64,000 bases of DNA from Streptomyces sp. SS1-1 (GCF_008973465.1 NZ_WBXN01000004.1:3822501-3886500); one strand, 5' to 3'; positions 1 through 7,888 are shown, numbered from the stretch's first letter. A program made the numbers and translations. Notes: a model not told the origin generated them from the letters alone.

Positions 1-382
1 CCAGGATGCGTCCCGTCTCGACCGGGGCCCGGCCGACGAACCCGGTCGGTGCCGGAGAGGCCGTACCGAAGTGCACGGCGGACCGGAGCCGGAGCCACGC
101 CTCGGGCCGGCGCCCGTGGTTGAAGGCCCGCAGCCCGGCGTCCAGGTGCCGCATGAAGGGGTCGACGAGGGCGGGCTCGGAGGCCCCGTCCGGCAGGACG
201 GCGAGCACCGAGTCACCGCCCTCCTGCGTGGCCCACCGCTCCCGCTCCAGGCCGGCGGCCTGGGCGGCCTCGGCGAGCAGCCGCTGGATCGCCTCCTGGA
301 ACTGGCGCTGCGTCAGTACGTCGACACCGCCGTATCCCTTGGCGTCGACCGCCAGCAGCAGTCTGCGACCGAACGTTTCCAT
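1..382 (-). CDS. Class III nucleotide cyclase-like protein, C-terminus outside window (Pycsar-type cyclase candidate)
   Basis: Only the first 127 residues are in the window; the gene runs off the left edge. The fold reads as an adenylate/guanylate cyclase homology domain. An early AVDAKGYG strand carries a candidate metal-binding Asp13, EGGDSVLAVLP carries the second candidate Asp57, and residues 113-127 (GFVGRAPVETGRIL) match the segment of class III cyclases that leads into the substrate site. The ATG at 382 is forced by an in-frame stop just upstream and follows a weak CGGAGA site. Pycsar uridylate/cytidylate cyclases are small stand-alone domains of this type, and the divergent neighbour at 711 is effector-like. 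Nucleotide specificity cannot be read from the fragment. A diverged signalling cyclase is the alternative. Confidence 0.72.
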   Translation of the reverse strand, partial: METFGRRLLLAVDAKGYGGVDVLTQRQFQEAIQRLLAEAAQAAGLERERWATQEGGDSVLAVLPDGASEPALVDPFMRHLDAGLRAFNHGRRPEAWLRLRSAVHFGTASPAPTGFVGRAPVETGRIL

Positions 383-710
383 GATCGAAATCTCCGCTCA
401 TTGCTTGGAGTCGCGCTCCGTGCGCGTGCGTCCAGGGGGCGCGCGCTGGGCACGCCGGCGTCCGCCTCCCCCCACTCGCGGACGCCGGCACGCCAGTCGT
501 ACACGCCTCAACGGTGGGGAGACCCCGTCGAAATACGGGATGCGGAAGGGGGCGGAAACATACTGCGGGCGACAGAAGTTACGGGCTGGTACATGTCCGG
601 CGAGGGCGATAACCGGTCATACGAGATCCCGCATTAATGCGAGGTGCCGTGCCGCGCACCCGGTGCCTACTGGTGGTCCGACCGCACCGCCCACCGCAGG
701 AGGACCGCGT
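383..710. other. Intergenic region between divergent cyclase and effector genes
   Basis: These 328 bases hold no convincing gene. They contain the 5' regions of both divergent genes and the perfect inverted repeat at 454-489. The stretch from about 520 to 630 is less GC-rich than its surroundings and is the likely promoter zone for the effector, but I could not fix a -35/-10 pair. An AGGAGGA ribosome binding site lies at 699-705 in front of the effector start. Confidence 0.5.
454..489. promoter_or_regulatory. Perfect 12-bp inverted repeat upstream of the cyclase gene
   Basis: GCCGGCGTCCGC at 454-465 is repeated as its exact reverse complement at 478-489, with a 12-base C-rich spacer. It lies about 70-110 bases upstream of the cyclase start and could be an operator (the Crp-family protein at 1239-1937 is a candidate ligand) or a stem-loop in a long leader. 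There is no T-tract, so a terminator is unlikely. Confidence 0.45.
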
Positions 711-1229
711 ATGCCGCCCATCGGCGCCGCACCGGAGAGCCGCCCCGAGCAGGCGATGTTCGAGGCCCTGCAGGCCACGCACCAGCACGCCGACACCAAG
801 GCCGGCATCCTGGCCGCCGCCCAGGCCGCGATGGTGGGGACGGCGGGATCATGGAGCGGGCAGGCCCTGCACACGGCGCAGAGCGGCGGTGTACGGGGCG
901 TAGTGGCCGGAAGTCTGCTGACGCTCTTCGTGTGCGCTCTATTGGGCGGAGCGGGGTCGCTCGCGGCGGCCCTGCGGCCCCGGGTGCTGCGGCCCCACGG
1001 CGTCAACCGCTACAGCTTCACGCACCTGGCGGCCGGGCCCGATCTGCTGCCGCCGGCCGGTGCCGGTGGGGAGGAGGAGCGGCTGCGCCAGGAGCTGTCG
1101 TGCACGATCCGGTTCCTCGCCGGGGTGGCCGTGCGCAAGTACCGGTGCCTGACGCTGGCGGTGCTGTGCACGGCGGTGATGGGCGTCAGCGCCGGGCTGC
1201 TGGTGACGGCCCGCCCGCTGCTGGCCTGA
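711..1229 (+). CDS. Pycsar effector-like small membrane protein (DUF5706/PycTM type)
   Basis: A 172-residue protein. After a short polar N-terminus it has a helix with the hallmark motif HADTKAGILAAAQAA (about residues 25-40), which matches the DxKAxxLL signature of Pycsar membrane effectors and SLATT proteins. Hydrophobic segments follow at about residues 30-47, 65-90 and 150-172, giving a probable three-helix membrane protein with a polar loop between the second and third. The ATG at 711 follows AGGAGGA at 699-705. Upstream in-frame codons have no ribosome binding site and lie in the regulatory region. The gene is divergent from the cyclase and ends 9 bases from the convergent Crp-family gene. 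Known PycTM proteins are thought to damage the membrane when they sense cCMP or cUMP; that role is inferred here. Confidence 0.7.
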   Translation: MPPIGAAPESRPEQAMFEALQATHQHADTKAGILAAAQAAMVGTAGSWSGQALHTAQSGGVRGVVAGSLLTLFVCALLGGAGSLAAALRPRVLRPHGVNRYSFTHLAAGPDLLPPAGAGGEEERLRQELSCTIRFLAGVAVRKYRCLTLAVLCTAVMGVSAGLLVTARPLLA

Positions 1230-1238
1230 CGCCCGGTC

Positions 1239-1937
1239 TCACTCGGGGGGCAGGTCCGCCAGCCGCGTGAGCCGGGGCAGGTCGCGGATGGTCGTGGTGG
1301 CGTATCCGGTCTCCAGCAGACCGTCCAGGCGCAGCTCGCGCAGGCCCTTGTGGACGGTGGTCTCGGCGGAACCGGTGAGCGCGGCGAGTTCGGGCTGGGT
1401 GAGGCGGCAGCCGACCACGACTCCGCCGTCCACGGGGTGCCCGTAGGCGGCGGCCAGTTCCACCAGGAGGCGGGCCAGACGGACCTTGGCCGGGTAGCCG
1501 CGGAAGTCCAGACGGCGGCGGTTGGCCCAGCGGAGCCGGTCGGCGATGATCCGGGTCAGCGCCACGGACACCTCGGGCCGCCGCGTCAGCAACTCGTGCA
1601 GGGCGCCCGGTCGCAGCACCCGGGCCGTCATCGGGCCGCAGGCCGTCACGGTCGCCGAGCGCGGCGCCGAGCCGTCCACGGCCCCCATCTCGCCGACGGT
1701 GTCACCGCCCACGCGGACCGCGAGCAGCGAGGTCTCGCCGTTCTCGACGCGTGCCGTCACCTTGGCGAAGCCGGAGAGCAGCACCAGTACGTGCCGGTCG
1801 GTCGCCCCCTCGCTCAGCAGCACGTCCCCGGCCTCGAACCGCTTCCCGACGCCCAGCCCGAGCACGTCCGCACGGGCCGGTGGCGACAGCACCCCCAGCA
1901 GACTGCGCGCGGGCCATTCCGCGGAGCTGTACGGCAT
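1239..1937 (-). CDS. Crp/Fnr-family cyclic-nucleotide-binding transcriptional regulator
   Basis: A 232-residue protein with an N-terminal cyclic-nucleotide-binding beta-roll (about residues 12-125), a long dimer helix and a C-terminal winged helix-turn-helix (about 170-205, LTQPELAALTGSAETTVHKG). The phosphate-binding cassette keeps Glu83 (GEMG) and Arg93 (APRSATV), the residues that hold the cyclic phosphate in CRP, so ligand binding is plausible. I chose the ATG at 1937 because AGGGGGACC precedes it; a start 19 codons upstream has no ribosome binding site. It converges on the effector gene with a 9-base gap. It may read the nucleotide made by the neighbouring cyclase or control this locus, but neither is shown directly. 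Confidence 0.85.
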   Translation of the reverse strand: MPYSSAEWPARSLLGVLSPPARADVLGLGVGKRFEAGDVLLSEGATDRHVLVLLSGFAKVTARVENGETSLLAVRVGGDTVGEMGAVDGSAPRSATVTACGPMTARVLRPGALHELLTRRPEVSVALTRIIADRLRWANRRRLDFRGYPAKVRLARLLVELAAAYGHPVDGGVVVGCRLTQPELAALTGSAETTVHKGLRELRLDGLLETGYATTTIRDLPRLTRLADLPPE

Positions 1938-2024
1938 GAGCGGTCCCCCTGACGGTCGCCGGACACTCGCAGATCCTGCCCCCTTCCGCTCCACCGCCGC
2001 GACCGGTCCGCGCGATCACCGCCT

Positions 2025-2805
2025 TCACGGGGTGCCGGTGGCCCCGTGCTCACCCGGGTGCAGGCGCTCCCCGTTCAGCGCGGCGCTGATCTCCCGCAGC
2101 CGTCCCCCCGGCAGCGCGAAGGGGTTCGCGGGGTTGCGGTAGGAGTGGCCGCCGTCGTTGATCCAGACGCCGTCCCGGCGTCTCCAGTCGGCGGGTTCCC
2201 ACTGGCCCTGGTGCTCCAGGAGCATCCCCGCCACCTCGGCGGGCTCCTCGATCGCGGTGAGGGCGTCGAGCGCGGCCGTGAGACGGGGGGGCCGCGTCGT
2301 CGGGGAGGCTCGTGTCACCGAGGGTGGGGATGAGCAGCAGCAGACGGGCGTCGGCGTCGGTGACACCCGTCGCCGCGGACTGGTCCGCGACCGCCACCAG
2401 TTCGTGCCAGGCCGTCCCCGGCCCCATGAAGTGCCCGTCGTCCACGGCGAGCGTCTCCGCGGCGGGCCAGGACGGGTGGTGGACCAGGTAGTCCACGCCC
2501 CGGTCCCCGTCGATGTCGCGGCTGCTGCCGACGCCGTCGGCCTTCTCGGCGGCGGTCTCATCGGTCGTCCGGACACCACCGGCCGTGCCGTCGCCGCCGC
2601 CCGACATCGTCCGGATACCGCCGCCCGTCTCCGCCGAGGGCCGGCGGACGGGCGCGGGATCGAGGTCGCGGACGTCGACGGGCCGGGCGGGCCGGGAGAC
2701 GGGCGCCCCGGACGACCCTGTCGCGGGCATCCCGTAGGCGGTCCGTGGATCCGGGCCGGTGTTCGGCGCGGAAACAGGGCGTGCGTCACCCATGTCAGAA
2801 CTCAT
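2025..2805 (-). pseudogene. Hypothetical protein gene broken by an apparent frameshift
   Basis: The gene starts at ATG 2805 after GGGGGAAG and reads MSSDMGDARP onward in one frame for about 170 codons. Coding character then switches to another frame, which continues with a plausible tail (EVAGMLLEHQGQWEPADWR, NDGGHSYRNPANPFALPGG) to the stop at 2025. The switch lies at or just after a run of seven G at 2285-2291, a classic site for a slippage mutation or a sequencing error. Restoring the frame gives a protein of about 260 residues with a Pro/Ala/Thr-rich N-terminal third and a conserved-looking C-terminal half. I do not recognise the family, and no signal peptide or membrane segment is evident. 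Confidence 0.5.
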
Positions 2806-3013
2806 CGCTTCCCCCGTGTACGCGACGCGCCGTCCGGGGACCGCACGCCGGACAAAGCATGATCGACTCGACGGCCAGCTTAACGGCCTTTGCGACCAGG
2901 CGGTCAAGGGAGGGGGCCGGAGGCCAACGCCCTCCCGGCGTCCGGGAGTCGGCATTCGCTGCCGCATACCGTCCGCAGGTTCGCATACCGTCCTCGGGCT
3001 GGCCCGGAAGGGT

Positions 3014-3487
3014 TCAGGAGGCGTCCGGCTCCTCGCCGCGCAGTTCCTCCGCCGCCTCCTGGTACGCGCGGGCGGCCCGGGTGAAGTAGTCGTACAGGAC
3101 GTCCAGTTGGTCGGGGGTGTAGCCGTCCAGGATCCCGGCGATCCGCTGCCGGGCCGGGGTCATGACCCGGTCCAGTTCTCCCGGGCGCCCGACCGGTTCC
3201 ACCGTGACCTTGCGGCGGTCGGTGGGGTCGGGGACGCGGCGGACGTAACCGGCGCGTTCGAGCCGGTCGATCAGCCGGGTCGTGGGGCCGGTCGTCAGAC
3301 CCGTGCGGTCGGCCAGTTCGCCGGGGGACATCGCCCCGGACAGCTCCAGGACGTTGAGGGCGTAGAGGTCGGTGGCGCCGAGGCCGCACGCCTTGGCTCC
3401 CGCGTGGCCGTGCAGCATCACGGCGCTCAGATAGCGGCGGTAGGTGCGGTGCGCGTCGGGTCGCGCGGGTGGCGTCGGCGTTGACAC
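3014..3487 (-). CDS. MarR-family transcriptional regulator
   Basis: A 157-residue protein with the MarR winged helix: the recognition region is SPGELADRTGLTTGPTTRLI (about residues 54-73), followed by the wing RRVPDPTDRRKVTVEP with the conserved D-x-R-R. The GTG start at 3487 has AGGAGGGG upstream. It is divergent from the SnoaL-like gene at 3576, and the 88-base gap contains a 20-bp near-perfect palindrome, the arrangement expected for a MarR repressor that controls itself and its neighbour. No ligand is predicted. Confidence 0.9.
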   Translation of the reverse strand: MSTPTPPARPDAHRTYRRYLSAVMLHGHAGAKACGLGATDLYALNVLELSGAMSPGELADRTGLTTGPTTRLIDRLERAGYVRRVPDPTDRRKVTVEPVGRPGELDRVMTPARQRIAGILDGYTPDQLDVLYDYFTRAARAYQEAAEELRGEEPDAS

Positions 3488-3506
3488 GGGTCCCAGCCCC
3501 TCCTAA

Positions 3507-3526
3507 TCTCTTCCTTAAAGAAGAGA
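3507..3526. promoter_or_regulatory. Probable MarR operator palindrome
   Basis: TCTCTTCCTT at 3507-3516 faces AAAGAAGAGA at 3517-3526, a 20-bp palindrome with a single mismatched pair and no spacer. It sits between the divergent MarR start (3487) and the SnoaL-like start (3576), in a notably AT-rich patch that probably contains both promoters. Confidence 0.65.
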
Positions 3527-3575
3527 AATCCTGTAGGCAGTTACTGTCGGCAGGAAGTTATCACGGGGAGGTCCG

Positions 3576-4046
3576 ATGAACACCAGCCGCGACACCGCCG
3601 CGATCCTGGCGCTCCTCGAGGAGAGCCGGGCGGCGTGGGGGCGCGGGGACGGGGCCGCGTACGGCCGGTGCTTCACCGGCGACGCGACCGACGTGACCTT
3701 CGCCGGCACCGTCTACCGGGGCGGCCAGGAGATCGGCCGCGCCCATCAGGCCCTGTTCGACAGCTTCCTCAAGGGCACGGAACTCACCCTCGCCATCACC
3801 GACGTCCGCTTCCACGGCCCCGACACGGCCGTCGTCGTCGCCCGGGGCGAGGTCGGCAGGGGCAGGCCGAGGCGGCTGGGGAAGCTCGCCACGTACACCG
3901 TCGTGCGCCGGCCCGGCGAGGGATGGCGGATCGCCGCCGTGCAGAAGACCCGGCACCGGCGCCTGATGGAGGCCGTCTCCTTCCGCCTCCAGCCGGCCAC
4001 CCGGCCCCAGCCGGTCAGCGGGGCCCTGTCGGCCCCTCAGCCCTGA
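3576..4046 (+). CDS. SnoaL-like / SgcJ-EcaC family small protein
   Basis: A 156-residue cystatin-like alpha+beta barrel (NTF2 superfamily): an N-terminal helix (AILALLEESRAAWGRGDGAAY), then FTGDATDVTFAGTVYRGGQE, typical of the SgcJ/EcaC group. The core ends at about residue 130, and a basic then Pro-rich tail follows. The ATG at 3576 has GGGGAGG six bases upstream. It is divergently paired with the MarR regulator and probably controlled by it. Members bind small hydrophobic molecules or act as minor oxidoreductase or cyclase partners; the substrate is unknown here. Confidence 0.75.
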   Translation: MNTSRDTAAILALLEESRAAWGRGDGAAYGRCFTGDATDVTFAGTVYRGGQEIGRAHQALFDSFLKGTELTLAITDVRFHGPDTAVVVARGEVGRGRPRRLGKLATYTVVRRPGEGWRIAAVQKTRHRRLMEAVSFRLQPATRPQPVSGALSAPQP

Positions 4047-4111
4047 CCGACCGCCCGGGCCCTGTCGGCCTCCAGCCCCAACCGACTCCCGGGCCCCGCC
4101 GGCGCCCCCCT

Positions 4112-5731
4112 TCACCCCCGCTCCACGTCCTCCAGACGCGGGAACAGCGCCGGCCCCTTCGTGATCCGTGTGCCGGGGGGCAGGGCGCCCCACGTTCCGG
4201 CGTTCTGGATCCGCTGGGCGGGCAGGGGGCCGAGGGAGGGTTCCGCGCCCAGGGACGTCCAGAGGTGCTGGGCGGTCTCCGGCATGACCGGGTGGAGGAG
4301 GACGGCGAGGGCGCGCAGCGACTCCGCGGCGGAGTACAGGATCGTCGCGAGGCGGGCGCGGGCGGTCGCGCTGTCGTCCTTCGCCACCTTCCACGGCTCC
4401 TGCTCGGTGAGGTAGCCGTTGACCTGCTTGACGAAGTCGAAGATCGCGGCGATGCCGCCCTGGAAGTCCAGTTCCTCGCCGATACGGCGGTCGGCCTCCG
4501 TGACCGTCCTGGTCAGGCCGGTGCGGATCGCGTCCTCGGCGTCGCCGTCGGCGGTGGACGCCGGGAGCTCGCCGTCGAAGTACCGGCCGACCATGGCCGC
4601 CACGCGCGAGGCGAGGTTGCCGAAGTCGTTGGCCAGCTCGCTGGTGTAGCGGGCGGTGAAGTCCTCCCAGGAGAACGTGCCGTCCTGGCCGAACGCGATC
4701 GCGCGCAGGAAGTACCAGCGGTACGCGTCCACGCCGAAGTGCGAGGTCAGGTCGCGCGGTCCGATGCCGGTGAGGTTGGACTTGCTCATCTTCTCGCCGC
4801 CCACCAGCAGCCAGCCGTTGGCGACGATCCGGCCGGGCAGCGGCAGCCCGTTGGCCATGAGCATCGCGGGCCAGATGACGGCGTGGAAGCGGAGGATGTC
4901 CTTGCCGACCAGGTGGACGTCCGCCGGGAACGTCGTCGCGAACTTCTCCGGGTTCTCGTTGTAGCCCGCCGCCGTCGCGTAGTTGAGCAGCGCGTCCACC
5001 CAGACGTAGATGACGTGCCGGTCGTCCCACGGGACCGGGACGCCCCAGGTGAACGTCGAGCGGGAGATGGAGAGGTCCTGGAGGCCCTGCCGGACGAAAT
5101 TCACGACCTCGTTGCGCGCGGACTCGGGCTGGATGAACTCCGGGTGGGCCTCGTAGTGGGCGAGCAGCCGCTCGGGGTAGTCGCTCAGCCGGAAGAAGTA
5201 GTTCTCCTCCTGGAGGAGTTCCACGGGCCTGCGGTGGATCGGGCACAGCTTCTGGCCCGCGTACTCGCCCTCGCCGTCGAGGAGTTCGGCGGGGATCTTG
5301 AACTCCTCGCAGTGGACGCAGTACGGGCCCTCGTAGTCGTCCTTGTAGATCTCTCCGTTGTCGTACAGGTCCTGGACGAACTCCTGGACGCGGTCTGTGT
5401 GGCGGCGCTGCGTGGTGCGGATGAAGTCGTCGTGCGAGATCTCCAGGTGCCGCCACAGCGGCTGCCACGCCTCCTCCACGAGCCGGTCGCACCACTCCTG
5501 GGGGGAGACCCCGTGTGCGGTGGCGGTGCGCAGGATCTTCTGGCCGTGCTCGTCCGTGCCGGTGAGGAACCAGACCTTCTCCCCGCGCTGCCGGTGCCAG
5601 CGCGCGAGGACGTCGGCGGCGAGCGTCGTGTAGGCGTGGCCCAGGTGCGGGGCGTCGTTGACGTAGTAGATGGGGGTGGTGACGTAGTACGCCTTATCCC
5701 CACCGGACTCGGATCGCTCGGACGGCTCCAT
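4112..5731 (-). CDS. metG: Methionyl-tRNA synthetase
   Basis: A 539-residue class I aminoacyl-tRNA synthetase that charges tRNA-Met. It has the HIGH-type motif HLGH at residues 29-32, a zinc-binding connective insertion with Cys138, Cys141, Cys163 and His166, and KMSKS at 314-318, followed by the helical anticodon-binding domain. It lacks the C-terminal tRNA-binding EMAP-like extension of the longer form, which is usual for actinomycetes. The start is taken at ATG 5731 because conservation begins there. There is no ribosome binding site; instead TAGGCT ends 8 bases before the start codon, which suggests a leaderless or nearly leaderless mRNA. Confidence 0.97.
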   Translation of the reverse strand: MEPSERSESGGDKAYYVTTPIYYVNDAPHLGHAYTTLAADVLARWHRQRGEKVWFLTGTDEHGQKILRTATAHGVSPQEWCDRLVEEAWQPLWRHLEISHDDFIRTTQRRHTDRVQEFVQDLYDNGEIYKDDYEGPYCVHCEEFKIPAELLDGEGEYAGQKLCPIHRRPVELLQEENYFFRLSDYPERLLAHYEAHPEFIQPESARNEVVNFVRQGLQDLSISRSTFTWGVPVPWDDRHVIYVWVDALLNYATAAGYNENPEKFATTFPADVHLVGKDILRFHAVIWPAMLMANGLPLPGRIVANGWLLVGGEKMSKSNLTGIGPRDLTSHFGVDAYRWYFLRAIAFGQDGTFSWEDFTARYTSELANDFGNLASRVAAMVGRYFDGELPASTADGDAEDAIRTGLTRTVTEADRRIGEELDFQGGIAAIFDFVKQVNGYLTEQEPWKVAKDDSATARARLATILYSAAESLRALAVLLHPVMPETAQHLWTSLGAEPSLGPLPAQRIQNAGTWGALPPGTRITKGPALFPRLEDVERG

Positions 5732-5890
5732 ACCGGCCAAGCCTAGCCGCGCCCTTGCTCCTGGTTTGCCAGGAAATGCCCTCGGCGTGCCCCTGACCTT
5801 CGGCCATTCCAACCGCGCTCCGTGAAGGGGCAGTTGGTGTGCCGTTAGCCTGACGTCCCCGGACCCGCCCGCCCTGTGATGGAGAGCCCC

Positions 5891-6328
5891 GTGAGACGCA
5901 CCCCCCGCACCGCCGCCGCTCTGCTCGTGCTGGGCGCCGTCCTGCTTTCCGGCACGACGGCCTGCACCTCCGGCGACGCCGCGCCGCCCGGGGAGGCTCA
6001 GGGGGTGCTGCCCGACGACCCTGACCAGGCCCGCTCCCGGCACAACGCCCAGGAGCTGCGCGCCTGGGTCGCGCGGCACGGGGACGCCCGGCAGCGGGAG
6101 GCCATCGGCCGGGTCCAGCGGATCATCCGGGTGGGGGAGAAGGGCGACGCCTACGTCTCCACCGACATCAACGGCGGCCGCACACCCGTACGGGACCCCC
6201 TGCGGGACCCCCTGGAGGCCGCCGACGCGGTCGCCGAGGCGTTCGCCGCGTGGAAGGACGCCGACCGGGGCCGCGTGTCGGTGTACGACGTCTTCGGCAA
6301 CGCCATGATCGCCGACCGGGAGTTCTGA
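5891..6328 (+). CDS. Putative secreted lipoprotein
   Basis: A 145-residue protein with a lipoprotein signal: a basic N-terminus (MRRTPRT), a hydrophobic stretch (AALLVLGAVLLSG) and a TTAC lipobox at about residues 23-26. The mature part is charged and helical and contains VQRIIRVGEKGDAYVSTDI, with no enzyme motif that I recognise. GTG 5891 is preferred because GGAGAG lies 6 bases upstream; an ATG at 5879 would give a longer N-region. It is divergent from metG. A stem-loop at 6352-6393 may terminate it. Confidence 0.75.
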   Translation: MRRTPRTAAALLVLGAVLLSGTTACTSGDAAPPGEAQGVLPDDPDQARSRHNAQELRAWVARHGDARQREAIGRVQRIIRVGEKGDAYVSTDINGGRTPVRDPLRDPLEAADAVAEAFAAWKDADRGRVSVYDVFGNAMIADREF

Positions 6329-6351
6329 TCCGGCCGCGATGTGGATTTGTG

Positions 6352-6393
6352 AAAGCCCAGGTCAACGGCGTGCATGACCGCATCTGTGGCTTT
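6352..6393 (+). terminator. Nested stem-loop after the lipoprotein gene
   Basis: AAAGCC at 6352-6357 pairs with GGCTTT at 6388-6393, and inside it GGTCA (6360-6364) pairs with TGACC (6375-6379). A TTCTTG stretch follows. It lies 24 bases after the lipoprotein stop and could be a terminator or a leader structure of the next gene. Confidence 0.4.
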
Positions 6394-6444
6394 CTTGTGC
6401 CCAGGGCCACAGCGGGGCGGCCGCGCGAAGGCGCATACTGAGCC

Positions 6445-6666
6445 ATGACAAAGCCTCCGGCGCCGAAGCGTCATCTGCCCACCAGCCCCTTCAAGGCCCC
6501 GGTCGTGCCGGCTCCAAAACACTTCGCCATGGGCGATCAGGTGACCCATGATGTGTACGGCCTCGGACGGGTGGTCGGCATCGAGGACGGGGTCGCGGCG
6601 CTCGTGGACTTCGGCTCCTCCCAGATGCGGATCGTAAGCCCGTACGCCAAGATGACCAAGCTCTAG
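6445..6666 (+). CDS. Small protein with CarD/UvrD-tail-like Tudor-type fold
   Basis: A 73-residue protein. Residues 29-73 contain GDQVTHDVYGLGRVVGIEDG followed by ALVDFGSS and a basic tail. This matches the short beta-barrel at the C-terminus of UvrD/PcrA helicases and the RNA-polymerase interaction domain of CarD. It is probably a transcription- or repair-associated adaptor, but this is a fold-level guess. There is no clear ribosome binding site. CATACT ends 5 bases before the ATG, so the mRNA may be leaderless. Confidence 0.8.
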   Translation: MTKPPAPKRHLPTSPFKAPVVPAPKHFAMGDQVTHDVYGLGRVVGIEDGVAALVDFGSSQMRIVSPYAKMTKL

Positions 6667-6694
6667 TAGCCGCCGGTGCCCGGTCACGGCACCC

Positions 6695-6715
6695 CAGGTC
6701 CCGTCGTGGGACCTG
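6695..6715 (+). terminator. Hairpin terminator after the Tudor-like gene
   Basis: CAGGTCCC at 6695-6702 pairs perfectly with GGGACCTG at 6708-6715 around a 5-base loop, 28 bases after the stop codon. There is no T-tract, as is common in Streptomyces terminators. Confidence 0.6.
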
Positions 6716-7114
6716 CACGAAAGGCAGAACTCCCATCGAATCGACGTCCTTGTTCTCCGCCCCCCACGAGGGGCAGCCCCGCCGGACCGGCGCGGCCTCT
6801 CCGCCTCCCACCACGACGCCCTTCCAGGCCCCCGACTTCGGGGACGACGAGGGTGTCTGGGCCGAGGAGACGGACGACCGGGAGGACGACATGACCGCCG
6901 CCCGTCCCCAGCGGAGCGGACGGCGCGGCCGCGCCGCCTGACCACCGCTCCGCCGGGACGGCGCCGCGCGCCGCGCCCCGCCGGGTTGTCCCCGAACGCC
7001 CCCGGGATTGTCCGTGATCGGTAACGGACGGATCCCCGGGCCGCCCACGCTCGTCATGCCAGATGGTCACAGTGACCGGGCAGCGGCGGGCAACAGCGGG
7101 AGAGCGGGGCGGAC
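6716..7114. other. About 400 bases with no secure gene
   Basis: Between the hairpin and the deacetylase gene I see no secure CDS. A reading frame at 6750-6941 (TTG start, 63 residues, acidic middle, Arg-rich tail) has plausible composition but no ribosome binding site and no recognisable domain. Long frames on the opposite strand are compositional shadows. The deacetylase promoter should lie near 7000-7090. Confidence 0.4.
6750..6941 (+). CDS. Doubtful small ORF
   Basis: A 63-residue frame from TTG, with an acidic stretch (DFGDDEGVWAEETDDREDD) and a basic C-terminus (RPQRSGRRGRAA). It is listed only because the acidic-then-basic composition is not what a random GC-rich frame usually gives. 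No start signal or homology is recognisable, so it may well not be translated. Confidence 0.25.
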   Translation: MFSAPHEGQPRRTGAASPPPTTTPFQAPDFGDDEGVWAEETDDREDDMTAARPQRSGRRGRAA

Positions 7115-7888
7115 ATGGCACGGCACGGGGGCGGGCGCGGCTGGTACGGCAAGCTGGTCGGGGCGGCGCTGGGCGTGACGATCCTGGCGACGGGGGCGTC
7201 GGTGTGGACCGCGCAGGCCGGCGCCGCGGGCGAGGCGGCTCCCCGGGCGACCGCGCCGGCCGCGGCGGACCGCGCCGCCCAGCCCGTCGACGTGACCATC
7301 GCGCACGCCTCGGAGAAGGGGCCGCGCGGCGTCAACATCACCATCGACGACGGCCCCGACCCGAAATGGACCCCGCAGGTCCTCGACGTACTGCGCGAGA
7401 ACGGTGTGAAGGCTACGTTCTGCATGGTCGGCACGCAGGCCGAGGCGTACCCGGACCTCGTGAAGAAGGTCGTCGCCGAGGGGCACCGGCTGTGCGACCA
7501 CTCGGTGTCCCACGACACCGCCATGGACAAGAACGCGCAGACCTACCAGTCGCGGCAGATCCTCGACGCCGAACGCATGATCACCAAGGCGTCCGGCGGC
7601 GTCCGGCCGATGTACTACCGGGCGCCCGGCGGGGCGTTCACCCCCTACAGCCGCAAGCTCGCCGCCTCGCGCGGGATGCGGCCGCTCGGCTGGAACGTCG
7701 ACACCAAGGACTTCGAGCAGCCGGGCGCGGACGCCATCGTCGCCACCGTGCAGCGGGAGCTGGCCAACGGGCCGACCGTGCTGTTCCACGACGCCGGCGG
7801 CGACCGCTCCCAGACCGTCGAGGCCCTGCGCCGCGTCCTGCCGTGGCTCGCGGAGCAGGGCTACACCTGCGGCTTCCCGGTGCGCTGA
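7115..7888 (+). CDS. Secreted polysaccharide deacetylase (NodB domain, CE4)
   Basis: A 257-residue exported enzyme. A signal segment (about residues 12-37, WYGKLVGAALGVTILATG) is followed by a NodB domain from residue 72. CE4 motifs are present: TIDDGPDP with the base and metal aspartates 78-79, HSVSHD with metal-binding His129 and His133, RAPGGAFT (about 169-176), the Trp/Asp motif near 193-198 (GWNVDTKD), and the final FHDAGGD with His225. It is expected to remove N-acetyl groups from peptidoglycan or a chitin-like polymer outside the membrane. It stands alone and converges on the hydrolase at 7911. Confidence 0.92.
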   Translation: MARHGGGRGWYGKLVGAALGVTILATGASVWTAQAGAAGEAAPRATAPAAADRAAQPVDVTIAHASEKGPRGVNITIDDGPDPKWTPQVLDVLRENGVKATFCMVGTQAEAYPDLVKKVVAEGHRLCDHSVSHDTAMDKNAQTYQSRQILDAERMITKASGGVRPMYYRAPGGAFTPYSRKLAASRGMRPLGWNVDTKDFEQPGADAIVATVQRELANGPTVLFHDAGGDRSQTVEALRRVLPWLAEQGYTCGFPVR

